A stretch of DNA of 45,269 nt from contig WFNZ01000001.1 in the NCBI GenBank assembly GCA_015488335.1, forward strand, positions 1-45,269, given 5' to 3'. The position numbers and the translations under genes were made by a program. Under the pieces are notes generated by a model. It ran no database searches. It saw only the letters and a program-made list of their open reading frames with translations, and was not told the DNA's origin. This DNA comes from Thermovibrio sp. (GTDB taxonomy: Bacteria > Aquificota > Aquificia > Desulfurobacteriales > Desulfurobacteriaceae). Positions 7,942 to 16,098 of this stretch are shown here, piece after piece. Numbering within the stretch: the stretch's first letter is position 1; each line of letters starts with the position of its first letter.

Positions 7942-8426
7942 GAAGAGGATTTACCCTTTTAGAACTCCTTATAGTTCTTACAATCCTTTCTCTCCTACTT
8001 ACGCTTTTTTTCCCTGTTATCGTTAAAAACGGATTAAGTTCAGATGAGAGTTTCAAGACTAAGATTTCAACGCTTTTTTCCTCTTCTTTTGTTCCGGGGA
8101 AGAGTGTGCAGATCTGTGTGAACTTTAAAGAAAATTCATTAACTGTAGGGAGTGAAACTGTTAAAGTTCCTTATAAGTTAGACGTTCTTGTACTTCCCGG
8201 GAAAATAATCTCATCAGAACTTACTAATAAGTTCTGTTTTGATCTGAAGAATCTTACCTATGGAGCTCTCATTGGCGAAAAGGGGGAGCTCCACCCGTCA
8301 ATCCTCTTTACCTTTCCCTCAGGAGAAGTTCTTTTCTATAATCTTTCAAGTGCCGAAGCTGAAACATTAAAAGATAAGGTGGGAAAGGGGAGGATTGTTG
8401 AATGGTTCAGTTACTACTCATTCTGA
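7938..8426 (+). CDS. Prepilin-like protein with type IV N-methylation motif
   Basis: 162 residues from a GTG that overlaps the preceding stop (GTGA). The N-terminus MRRGFTLLELLIVLTILSLL is a textbook type III (prepilin) signal: cleavage between G4 and F5 by PilD-type peptidase, Glu at +5, then a hydrophobic helix. The mature domain (about 130 residues) has two Cys (VQICVNF and FCFDLKN) that may pair, and is beta-rich, as in minor pseudopilins of type II secretion or type IV pili. No other pilus structural gene is adjacent; pilT at 16082 is the only other pilus-related gene here. Minor pilin or pseudopilin is the likely role. Confidence 0.8.
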   Translation: MRRGFTLLELLIVLTILSLLLTLFFPVIVKNGLSSDESFKTKISTLFSSSFVPGKSVQICVNFKENSLTVGSETVKVPYKLDVLVLPGKIISSELTNKFCFDLKNLTYGALIGEKGELHPSILFTFPSGEVLFYNLSSAEAETLKDKVGKGRIVEWFSYYSF

Positions 8427-8644
8427 ATCTCCTTGTTGTTTTTCTGCTTTTTATCTCTGTGGGAGCTCTCTTTTACTCTCTAAAAAGGTTTGCTGAGAAA
8501 GTAGAAGAGCTTGAGGCAGAACAGCTAAAACTCTCAAGTGCTTTAAGTGAACTGAAAACAAAAATGGTAAAACTTGAGAGCAGGCTTGAGTTCCTCCAGA
8601 ATCAGGTTAAGATTCTCCTTACAGGACTCAGGAGGAGAGAGTAA
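8402..8644 (+). CDS. Small membrane-anchored coiled-coil protein
   Basis: 80 residues. Residues 1-27 form one hydrophobic helix (LLLILNLLVVFLLFISVGAL), followed by a heptad-like coiled coil (AEKVEELEAEQLKLSSALSE to the end). Its ATG lies inside the end of the prepilin-like gene (25-base overlap), and its stop overlaps the argF start by one base (TAATG). The position suggests a partner of the prepilin-like protein, for example a small assembly factor, but I recognise no family. The tight coupling on both sides supports it as a real gene. Confidence 0.65.
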   Translation: MVQLLLILNLLVVFLLFISVGALFYSLKRFAEKVEELEAEQLKLSSALSELKTKMVKLESRLEFLQNQVKILLTGLRRRE

Positions 8645-9573
8645 TGAAAGACTTTATATCCATGCTTGACGCCGATAGGTTATTCATAGAAAACATACTG
8701 TCTCTCTCTGCATTTCTGAAGGAGAAGGTAAAGAAGGGAGAGCTCTACAGACCTTTAGACGGCTTTACCGCCGCCCTTATCTTTGAGAAACCTTCTACGA
8801 GAACGAGGGTTTCATTTGAAGTAGGAGTTTACCAGCTTGGAGGCCACGGCGTTTATATGGATACGAGGAGCTCCCAGTTAGGCCGTGGCGAACCGATAAA
8901 GGACACAGCAAGGGTTCTCTCCCGCTACGTTGACCTTATAGTCATAAGAACTTTCGGTCAGGAGAGAGTTGAGGAGCTTGCCCGCTACTCAGACGTTCCA
9001 GTCATAAACGCCCTTACAGATGAAGAACACCCGTGTCAGGTTCTTGCCGACCTCTTTACCATCTGGGAGTACAAGAGAAAACTTGAGGGTTTAAAAGTTG
9101 CCTACCTTGGCGATGGAAACAACATGTGCAACTCCTGGCTCGTAGGTGCGGCATACACGGGGATGAAGTTCTACGCTGCAACTCCTGAAGGTTATGAGCC
9201 GCTTCCTAAATACGTTGAGGCTGCAAAAGAGATAGCCAGAAAAACGGGAGCTGAAATAGTTGTTACACACGACCCGATTGAAGCTGTAAAAGATGCAGAC
9301 GTTGTCTATACAGACGTTTGGGCATCAATGGGTCAGGAAGAGGAAGCAGAGGAAAGAAAAAAGATATTTATGCCCTATCAGGTAAACTCTGAACTTGTTA
9401 AACATGCAAAGCCGGACTTCCTCTTTATGCACTGCCTCCCCGCCCACAGAGGTGAGGAGGTTACAGACGAAGTGATTGAAGGTGAGCGTTCAGTTGTCTG
9501 GGATCAGGCAGAGAACAGGCTCCACACGCAGAAAGCCCTTATCCTGAAGCTTGTTAGAAAGAGTAGGCCTTAA
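8644..9573 (+). CDS. argF: Ornithine carbamoyltransferase
   Basis: 309 residues, normal for the family. Carbamoyl-phosphate binding motif STRTR at residues 51-55, HPCQ at 129-132, the ornithine-type signature DVWASMG at 224-230, and the catalytic HCLPAHRG at 263-270. It catalyses carbamoyl phosphate plus ornithine to citrulline in arginine synthesis, in the cytoplasm. The DVWxSMG loop separates it from aspartate carbamoyltransferase. It ends the plus-strand run from 7063, and its stop overlaps by four bases the restored stop of the opposing EAL gene. No ArgR-like operator was evident. Confidence 0.96.
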   Translation: MKDFISMLDADRLFIENILSLSAFLKEKVKKGELYRPLDGFTAALIFEKPSTRTRVSFEVGVYQLGGHGVYMDTRSSQLGRGEPIKDTARVLSRYVDLIVIRTFGQERVEELARYSDVPVINALTDEEHPCQVLADLFTIWEYKRKLEGLKVAYLGDGNNMCNSWLVGAAYTGMKFYAATPEGYEPLPKYVEAAKEIARKTGAEIVVTHDPIEAVKDADVVYTDVWASMGQEEEAEERKKIFMPYQVNSELVKHAKPDFLFMHCLPAHRGEEVTDEVIEGERSVVWDQAENRLHTQKALILKLVRKSRP

Positions 9574-11617
9574 AGGAAGTTTTCAATAGGTTCAGGTTTC
9601 CCGAGGAAGTAGCCCTGCCCCAGGGCACTTCCCTTTCCTATTTTCTTGAGTGTTGAGAGGAGCTCCTCATCTTCAATAAATTCATAAATCACGTTTTTAC
9701 CGAGTTTATTTGCAAGGGAAGTTATCGTTTCTACAATAGCTTTGAACACCTTATCTTTTTTGCCTTTTTAACGAGGCTTCCGTCTATTTTTATGTATTTC
9801 AGGCTCTCGTACTCTACGAGCTGTGCAATCCTTTCAAAGTTGGAGTATCCCGTTCCAAAATCGTCAATGGCAATATGAAAGTTATGGGAAGTTAAAGAAG
9901 GAATGACTTTTCCTATATCAACATCTTCTGTTTCAATAACTTCAGCCACTGTTTCTATACCCTTTTTAAGGGCTACTTCTTTAACCTGGGTGAGTTTTTC
10001 AAGAACTTCGTGGTTATAACAGGAGGTTGGGTAGAGGTTGACAAAGATTTTGCACTTCTCTTTTTTGTCGCAGTTTTCAATGAACTGTTTGAGTTTGTGG
10101 AGAACTGCTCTATCAAAGAGAGATGTGAATTTTAACTTTTTAACAACCTTTAGAAATTTATATGGGGAGATCAGTTTTTCATTTGGCAGAACAATTCTTG
10201 AGAGAACTTCTATCCCCTCTCTCTCTTCAGATTTAAGGTTTATTATCGGCTGGCCGTAGAGTTTAAGGTAGTTTTCACTTTCGGGATCTTTTAATAATTT
10301 TACAGCGGCAATTACTTCCTGAAACTCGTTTATTGTCTCTGAAAGGTCTGATATCTCAACAACAGTTTTTGATGGGAAATTTTCTTTTACAGTTTCTTCT
10401 ATTGTATCTATAAAAATCGGGAAATCCTCTCGGGCTATGGCTGAAAGCTTTACAGTATCTCCTGAAATAACTACCGCTTTAATGTATTTATTTAGCTGTT
10501 CTTCAGATATTGAGAGTTTCTGGCAGGTTATCTCTTCTGCTTTCTTAAGGAGTTTCTTAATGGAAGATTTAACCCAGTCTTTCTTTTCACTTTCTGTTAA
10601 GTAAATAACGTAACATCTATATATCTCCCTCTCTCTATCTTCGTGGATAAAAGCCGTTCCTATACCATAACTGCTTTCATTTATGAGTCTTATCAGATTT
10701 AACGAGAATATCTTAAAAACTCTTATTGCGAGTTTATCTATATCTGTTGGAATGAAAATTAGGCTGAATATCTTTTCCTCAAACAGAGGGTCAAGGAGGA
10801 ATTCGCTCAGAGATTTTTCTTTGCTGACTTCCCACTTATACTTGAGAAATATTGAGTAGAGGAGCAACAGTTTTGACTTTTCCGAAAGCCTTGCCCAGGT
10901 TCTGTATGCATACTTGTAGTTCCTGTTCCTGATGTATTTTGTTAAGTGGCAGACAAGGTTGTAGAGCTCCTCGTTCAGTTTTTGAAGTGCCAGGCTCACG
11001 TCCCTTGCGCTGTAGGATTTCAGGAGGAAATCGGCAGATGAGAAGTAGTGGTTTGCCTCAAAGCAGGAGACGTTTTTTATAAGAAACGCTATCAGTTCCT
11101 GAGCTGTCTGGCTTTTCTCCTCTCCCCTTATTAAACAGGCCTGTTCTAAAGCTTCAAGGAGTTTAATCTGGTCAGAGGCTATTTCGGGAATGTAGGCTAA
11201 GAACTTCTCCCAGGTTTTCCTCAACTCTTTAAGGTCTTCCGTTAGATATATCTCGTAGCTGAGCTCTGTAAGTTCGTGAAACAGTGATTCAATCTTCTGA
11301 GGCGAGGCGGGAATTTTTCCCTTTTCCGACAGGTTCAGAAGCTGTCTTTTTATAAACTCCATTGAGTCTATGAAGTCTTCCTGTGGTAGTCCTATTTTGT
11401 GGTGCAGAAGGATTACGCTTTCGTAGTTTTTCAGGGAATTTTCCTTATCAAGGAGGAGGTTCGCCATTAGAGAAGACTGCTTCTGAACGAGCCCTTTGAA
11501 CATGTGTGGAGACGGAAAAAATGCGGAGAGGTGTGGAAGGTTTAACAGATTGTGGTAAAAGAGGTTAAATACCCTGTTGAGTATCCCCTGCAGTTTTTTT
11601 GGATCGGTTTTCTCCAC
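9570..11617 (-). CDS. Globin-sensor-like/EAL-domain protein, interrupted by a -1 frameshift
   Basis: Starts at GTG 11617. In frame zero it stops after about 628 residues, ending RCSKLL. A -1 shift at 9755-9761 instead gives a 682-residue product ending at 9570. Residues 1-150 resemble a globin-coupled sensor helix bundle (FNLFYHNLLNLPHLSAFFPS, then LHHKIGLPQEDF, whose His could be the heme ligand). The middle shows no GGDEF motif. The C-terminal part is an EAL phosphodiesterase domain: EVLSR in place of EALxR, IFVNLYP, AEVIET, IDDFGTGYSNF, KYIKIDGSLV. After the shift come YEFIEDEELL and LGQGYFLGKP, the equivalents of AEGVE and QGY. These pieces are needed for a complete fold. Either a programmed frameshift, a pseudogene or a homopolymer sequencing error explains it. 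Confidence 0.8.
9755..9761 (-). other. A_AAA_AAG slippery heptamer in the EAL gene
   Basis: Read on the minus strand in frame zero the codons are GCA AAA AAG ATA AGG. The heptamer A AAA AAG is the classic -1 slippery site, as in E. coli dnaX. After a one-base slip the next codon is GAT, giving D-K-V-F-K-A-I-V-E-T, the expected EAL continuation. No strong downstream hairpin was found by eye, so stimulation of shifting is not shown. Confidence 0.6.
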
Positions 11618-11672
11618 AAACTTCCCCTACCCGGTTTTCCTTCTACTATTCTAAAAAATTTTTTAATTTAGT

Positions 11673-11698
11673 ATAAGGGGGAGGAAAGGCCCCCTTAT
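11673..11698 (-). terminator. Terminator hairpin overlapping the valS stop
   Basis: Nine base pairs, ATAAGGGGG with CCCCCTTAT, around an eight-base loop (AGGAAAGG on the plus strand). The stop codon of valS lies in the stem. On the minus strand the hairpin is followed by an AT-rich stretch with TTTTTT about 12 bases on, so it is an imperfect intrinsic terminator between valS and the EAL gene. Confidence 0.55.
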
Positions 11699-14328
11699 TT
11701 CATGTTCTTCAGCTGACGGAGTGTTCCTTCAAGTTTCTTCACAACTTCAGACAGTTCTCTCAGCTCCTCTTTGTTCTTCTCAACAACCTCTTTTGGAGCT
11801 CTCTCTAAGAAATTCCTGTTTGAGAGTTTCTTCTCAAGCTTTGCAACCTCTTTCTGGAGCTTCTCTAACTTCTTCTTAATCCTTTCAATCTCTTTCTCAA
11901 CGTCTATCAGCTCTCCAACCTTAACGTAGACTTCAACTCCCGGAAGGAAGAAGGAGACGCTTCCCGGCGGTGGCTCATCTACTTTGTGGAGCTCCCCTAC
12001 CCTTGCCATCTGTTTTATGGATGGAGCCATCTTCCCAATAACTTCTAATAGTTTGTTGTTGTTCGTTCTTACTCCAACCTCAACCTCTGTAGAAGGCGGT
12101 ATGTTCAGCTCTGCCTTAACATTCCTTGTTCCTCTTATTATCTCTTTAACCGTTTCAACAAGCTCCGCCGTTTCCGGGAACCTGCAGCAGGTATCGCTGG
12201 GCCATGGTGCTATAACGATAGATTCTGCATCTCTGTTGGGAAGTTTCTGGTAAATCTCCTCTGTAATGAAGGGCATTATGGGGTGAAGGAGCTTCATCGC
12301 GTCCCTTAAAACCCTTAAAAGAGTATGGGCTGCAGCTCTTTTCTCCTTATCACTTCCCCTGTAGAGCCTCTGTTTTGTGAACTCAACGTACCAGTCTGCA
12401 AGCTCGTTCCAGATAAACTGGTATATGGCCTTTGCTGCGTCGTTGAACCTGTAGGCAAAGAGCTCCCTGTCAACGGCCTCTACAGTTTCAGAGAGCTTTG
12501 TGAGGATCCACTCATCTTCAGGGGCATAATCTATAGCTCCGTCCTCTTTAATTCCTTCCGTTGCAGTTAGAACAAACCTTGCAACGTTCCACACCTTATT
12601 TGCAAAGTGCCTGTATCCCTCAATTATTTTTTCCGAGAGCCTTATGTCCCTACCTTGAGCTGCAAGGGCTGTTAGGGTAAACCTTAACGTGTCTGCTCCA
12701 TACTTTTCAACCATTTCTAACGGGTCAATAACGTTCCCCTTTGTCTTGCTCATCTTCTGGCCCTTCTCGTCCCTCACGAGGGCGTGGACGTAAACGTCTG
12801 CAAAAGGCCTCTTACCTGTGAAGTGGTAGCCCATCATCATCATACGGGCAACCCAGAAGAAGATGATGTCAAACCCTGTGACCAGAAGGTCTGTCGGGTA
12901 GAATGCCTTAAGGTCATCTGTTTCCTCCGGCCAGCCGAAAACTCCAAAGGGCCAGAGGGACGAGCTGAACCAGGTGTCAAGAACGTCCTCATCCTGCTTC
13001 AAGTTTTTACTTCCGCAGGCTTCACACTTTTCAGGCTCTTCCTCTGAAACGTTTATGTGGCCGCAGTCTAAACAGTACCAGGCAGGAATTCTGTGTCCCC
13101 ACCAGATCTGCCTTGAGATGCACCAGTCCTTTATGTTGAACATCCAGTCAAAGAAGGTGTTTTCCCACTGTTTTGGAATGAACTTGACCTCTCCAGTTTT
13201 AACTGCCTCTATGGGCTTTTCAGCTAAAGGTTTCGTCTTCACGAACCACTGGTCTGAAAGGTAGGGTTCAACAACTGTTTTACACCTGTAGCAGTGGCCT
13301 ACTGCGTGGTTGTGGGGTTCTTCTTTCTCAAGAAGCTCCTCCTCCTTTAATAGGGCAACTATGGCTTCCCTCGCCTCTAACCTGTCCATTCCCTTAAACG
13401 GAGGAACAGTTATCCTTCCCCAGTCGTCCATTACCTGAATGGCCTCAAGGCCGTGCCTCTGGCCTACCTCAAAGTCGTTGAAGTCGTGGGCCGGAGTTAT
13501 CTTGACGGCTCCCGTTCCAAACTCAGGGTCAACGTACTCGTCTGCAATTATGGGAATCTCCCTTCCAACTATTGGAAGCCTAACCTTTTTACCGATGAGG
13601 TGTTTATACCTCTCATCGTTCGGGTTAACTGCAACTGCAACGTCTCCTAAAAGGGTTTCAGGCCTTGTTGTGGCTACAACTATGTAACCTTCCCCATCAA
13701 CCAGAGGGTACCTTATGTACCAGAGTTTTCCCTGTTCTTCTTCGTGCTCAACCTCAAGGTCTGAAAGTGCTGTGTGGCACCTTGGACACCAGTTTATGAG
13801 CCTTTTTCCTCTATAGATTAATCCTTCTCTGTAAAGGGTTACGAAGGCTCTCCTAACGGCCTTTGAGAAACCCTCGTCCATTGTGAACCTTTCCCTGTCC
13901 CAGTCGCAGGACGTTCCCAGTTTCTTGAGCTGGTTGATAATTCTGCTTCCGTACTGCTCTTTCCACTCCCAGACTCTCTTTAAGAACTCTTTCCTTCCAA
14001 CGTCGTGCCTTGTCAGTCCCTCTTTTGCCAGCTCCCTCTCTACAACCCACTGGGTTGCAATTCCTGCGTGGTCTGTTCCCGGAACCCAGCAGACCTCGTA
14101 ACCTTTCATCCTCTTCCAGCGACAGATAACGTCCTGAAGTGTTGAGTTGAGGGCGTGGCCTACGTGGAGAACGCCTGTTACGTTTGGCGGTGGAAGAACC
14201 ACGCTAAACTTCTTTTTCTCTCCAGATAGGACTTTTTTCTTGTCGGCGTGGAAGTATTTTTTCTCTAACCACTTCCTATACCACTTATCCTCAAAGAGCT
14301 GGGGGTTGTATGTCGGTTCCATTTCCAT
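11695..14328 (-). CDS. valS: Valyl-tRNA synthetase
   Basis: 877 residues, normal length. Class I HIGH motif as HVGHA (residues 55-59) after PPPNVTG, and KMSKTKGN near residue 530. Two zinc knuckles are visible, CPRCHTALSD in the first part of the editing region and the pair CLDCG..CEACG before the catalytic core resumes. The CP1 editing domain carries TTRPETLLGD. The last 65 residues are the Val-specific tRNA-binding coiled coil (VEKEIERIKKKLEKLQKEVA and beyond). It charges tRNA-Val and proofreads Thr. The gene diverges from tRNA-Arg at 14417 and ends in its own terminator hairpin. Confidence 0.98.
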   Translation of the reverse strand: MEMEPTYNPQLFEDKWYRKWLEKKYFHADKKKVLSGEKKKFSVVLPPPNVTGVLHVGHALNSTLQDVICRWKRMKGYEVCWVPGTDHAGIATQWVVERELAKEGLTRHDVGRKEFLKRVWEWKEQYGSRIINQLKKLGTSCDWDRERFTMDEGFSKAVRRAFVTLYREGLIYRGKRLINWCPRCHTALSDLEVEHEEEQGKLWYIRYPLVDGEGYIVVATTRPETLLGDVAVAVNPNDERYKHLIGKKVRLPIVGREIPIIADEYVDPEFGTGAVKITPAHDFNDFEVGQRHGLEAIQVMDDWGRITVPPFKGMDRLEAREAIVALLKEEELLEKEEPHNHAVGHCYRCKTVVEPYLSDQWFVKTKPLAEKPIEAVKTGEVKFIPKQWENTFFDWMFNIKDWCISRQIWWGHRIPAWYCLDCGHINVSEEEPEKCEACGSKNLKQDEDVLDTWFSSSLWPFGVFGWPEETDDLKAFYPTDLLVTGFDIIFFWVARMMMMGYHFTGKRPFADVYVHALVRDEKGQKMSKTKGNVIDPLEMVEKYGADTLRFTLTALAAQGRDIRLSEKIIEGYRHFANKVWNVARFVLTATEGIKEDGAIDYAPEDEWILTKLSETVEAVDRELFAYRFNDAAKAIYQFIWNELADWYVEFTKQRLYRGSDKEKRAAAHTLLRVLRDAMKLLHPIMPFITEEIYQKLPNRDAESIVIAPWPSDTCCRFPETAELVETVKEIIRGTRNVKAELNIPPSTEVEVGVRTNNNKLLEVIGKMAPSIKQMARVGELHKVDEPPPGSVSFFLPGVEVYVKVGELIDVEKEIERIKKKLEKLQKEVAKLEKKLSNRNFLERAPKEVVEKNKEELRELSEVVKKLEGTLRQLKNMK

Positions 14329-14375
14329 TTTTCCTCCGGCTTTTCAGCGGTTTGGGAAATTTTACTTTGTATCTG

Positions 14376-14403
14376 TTGAAAACTTAAACGGCGGGGATAA
14401 ATT
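14376..14403 (+). promoter_or_regulatory. Sigma-70-type promoter for tRNA-Arg and the tadA-recA run
   Basis: TTGAAA at 14376-14381, a 16-base spacer, then TAAATT at 14398-14403. The expected start is near 14410, about seven bases before the mature tRNA 5' end. No other good promoter was seen before recA, so this may drive tRNA-Arg, tadA, tRNA-Ser and recA together. Confidence 0.6.
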
Positions 14404-14416
14404 TATACCCGGCTGG

Positions 14417-14493
14417 GCGCCCGTAGCTCAACTGGATAGAGCGTGGGACTACGGATCCCAAGGTTGCAGGTTCGACTCCTGCCGGGCGCGCCA
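14417..14493 (+). tRNA. tRNA-Arg (anticodon ACG)
   Basis: Acceptor stem GCGCCCG pairs with CGGGCGC, the discriminator is G and CCA is encoded. The D arm is GCTC..GAGC, the anticodon stem TGGGA/TCCCA encloses CTACGGA with anticodon ACG, and the T arm is GCAGG TTCGACT CCTGC. A34 of this tRNA is the standard target of TadA, converted to inosine so that one tRNA reads CGU, CGC and CGA. The tadA gene starts 24 bases after the CCA end. Confidence 0.97.
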
Positions 14494-14517
14494 CTTTAAA
14501 CCTTTCTTCGGAGCTCC

Positions 14518-14967
14518 ATGAAGTCCGACCTCCACTTCCTTCAAGAGGCTCTCTCTGAGGCCAGAAAAGCCTTTTCCTACGGTGAAGTCCCCATCGGAGC
14601 TCTCATTGTTAAAGATGGAGAGATAATTTCAAGGGCTTTCAACAGAAAGGAGTTCCTCCAGGATCCAACCGCCCACGCCGAGATTCTGGCAATCAGAGAG
14701 GCTTCACGGAAGCTCAACTCCTGGAGGCTGAACGGCTGCACTCTCTACTCAACGGTTGAACCCTGCGTTATGTGTTGCGGTGCTATAATTCAGTCAAGGA
14801 TAAGCAGGGTCGTTTATTCGGTTCCAGACCCGAAGTTCGGAGGGGTTGAGAGCCTCTACTCAATACTCTCAGACGAGAGGAACAACCACAGGCCGGTTGT
14901 TGAAAGGGTGGAGCTCCCCGAAGCTGCAGAGCTCTTAAAAGAGTTCTTTAAAAGGCTTAGAACCTAA
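14518..14967 (+). CDS. tadA: tRNA-specific adenosine deaminase TadA
   Basis: 149 residues with the cytidine-deaminase-fold zinc site: HAE at 53-55 (H53 ligand, E55 proton shuttle) and PCVMC at 82-86 (C83, C86 ligands). Length and the C-terminal helix (AAELLKEFFKRLR) fit TadA rather than free-base deaminases. It makes inosine at position 34 of tRNA-Arg(ACG), which is encoded just upstream on the same strand. The ATG has GGAG immediately before it, within the frequent GGAGCTCC palindrome. It is followed seven bases later by tRNA-Ser, so a single transcript would need tRNA processing on both sides. Confidence 0.93.
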   Translation: MKSDLHFLQEALSEARKAFSYGEVPIGALIVKDGEIISRAFNRKEFLQDPTAHAEILAIREASRKLNSWRLNGCTLYSTVEPCVMCCGAIIQSRISRVVYSVPDPKFGGVESLYSILSDERNNHRPVVERVELPEAAELLKEFFKRLRT

Positions 14968-14974
14968 ATAGAGC

Positions 14975-15069
14975 GGAGAGGTGCCGGAGCCTGGCTTAAC
15001 GGGCCCGACTCGAAATCGGGTGTGCGGGTAACCCCCGCACCGCGGGTTCAAATCCCGCCCTCTCCGCCA
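14975..15069 (+). tRNA. tRNA-Ser (anticodon CGA)
   Basis: A class II tRNA with a long variable arm. Acceptor GGAGAGG pairs with CCTCTCC, the discriminator is G and CCA is encoded. Anticodon stem CCCGA/TCGGG encloses CTCGAAA, giving anticodon CGA (reads UCG). The variable arm TGCGGGTAACCCCCGCA forms a stem of about six pairs, followed by T arm GCGGG TTCAAAT CCCGC. It lies between tadA and recA; recA starts 24 bases after the CCA. Confidence 0.97.
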
Positions 15070-15093
15070 CTAACCTCAATTGAAGGAGTGTTT

Positions 15094-16098
15094 ATGCAGG
15101 AAGAGAGAAGGAAAGTTTTAGAGGACGCCCTTAAGAGAATCAGGAAAGAATACGGCGAAGGCTCCGTAATGTTTTTAGGCGAGAAGCCTGTAGAGAAAGT
15201 CCCTGCCATTCCAACTGGCTCTATAGCAATAGATAGGATCACCGGAATAGGCGGAATCCCCAGAGGGAGAATTACAGAAATCTACGGCCCTGAATCTTCA
15301 GGTAAAACAACCCTTGCCCTCCACGTTATAGCGAATGCCCAGAAGGAAGGAGGAGTTGCCGCCTTTATAGACGCAGAGCACGCCTTAGACCCAACGTATG
15401 CCAAAAAGCTTGGAATAAACCTTGAAGAACTCTTAGTTTCCCAGCCAGACAGCGGAGAGCAGGCACTTGAAATAGCCGAAACTCTGGTTCGCAGCGGAGC
15501 AGTTGACGTAGTTGTTGTTGATTCTGTAGCTGCCCTTACCCCTGAGGCTGAAATACAGGGAGATATGGGAGACTCCCACGTTGGCCTTCAGGCAAGGCTT
15601 ATGTCTCAAGCCCTCAGGAAGCTTACGGCAGCTGTGAGCAAGAGCAACTGTGCCCTCATTTTCATCAACCAGGTGAGGGAAAAGATTGGAATGATGGGCT
15701 ACGGGGGGCCTCAGGAGACAACGACAGGTGGGAGAGCTCTCAAGTTCTACTCCTCAATGAGGATAGAGATAAGAAACATCGGCCAGATAAAGGGTAAGGG
15801 AGACGAGAGAATAGGCCACAAGGCCAAAGTGAAGATAGTGAAGAACAAACTTGCTCCGCCGTTCAGAGAGGCCGTGGTTGAGGTCTACTACGGAGAGGGA
15901 ATTTCAAGGGAAGCAGACCTTCTGAACCTTGGAGAGGAGCTCGGCATAGTTAAGAAGAGCGGTTCCTGGTACTCTTTCGGAGATGTGAGGCTTGGGCAGG
16001 GCAAGGAGAACGCAAGACAGTTTCTGAAGGAAAATCTGGAAGTTGCAGCAGAGCTTGAAGCTAAGATTCTGGAGGCTTTAGGTGGAACTTCAGAGTAG
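15094..16098 (+). CDS. recA: Recombinase RecA
   Basis: 334 residues from the ATG at 15094 (AAGGAG upstream); the open frame extends back into tRNA-Ser but that is not coding. Walker [10 protein letters not shown] at 65-73, Walker [11 protein letters not shown] near 140, [13 protein letters not shown], loop L2 region with [10 protein letters not shown], and [14 protein letters not shown]. The C-terminal domain is present with only a short acidic tail. RecA forms filaments on ssDNA for recombination and SOS signalling. pilT starts inside its 3' end and recX follows. No LexA-type operator was recognised upstream, where the space is filled by tRNA-Ser. Confidence 0.98.
   Translation: MQEERRKVLEDALKRIRKEYGEGSVMFLGEKPVEKVPAIPTGSIAIDRITGIGGIPRGRITEIYGPESSGKTTLALHVIANAQKEGGVAAFIDAEHALDPTYAKKLGINLEELLVSQPDSGEQALEIAETLVRSGAVDVVVVDSVAALTPEAEIQGDMGDSHVGLQARLMSQALRKLTAAVSKSNCALIFINQVREKIGMMGYGGPQETTTGGRALKFYSSMRIEIRNIGQIKGKGDERIGHKAKVKIVKNKLAPPFREAVVEVYYGEGISREADLLNLGEELGIVKKSGSWYSFGDVRLGQGKENARQFLKENLEVAAELEAKILEALGGTSE

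Noticed and set aside
15022-15093. A longer RecA with 24 extra N-terminal residues
   Set aside because: The extension is tRNA-Ser sequence; the ATG at 15094 has AAGGAG and matches the family start.
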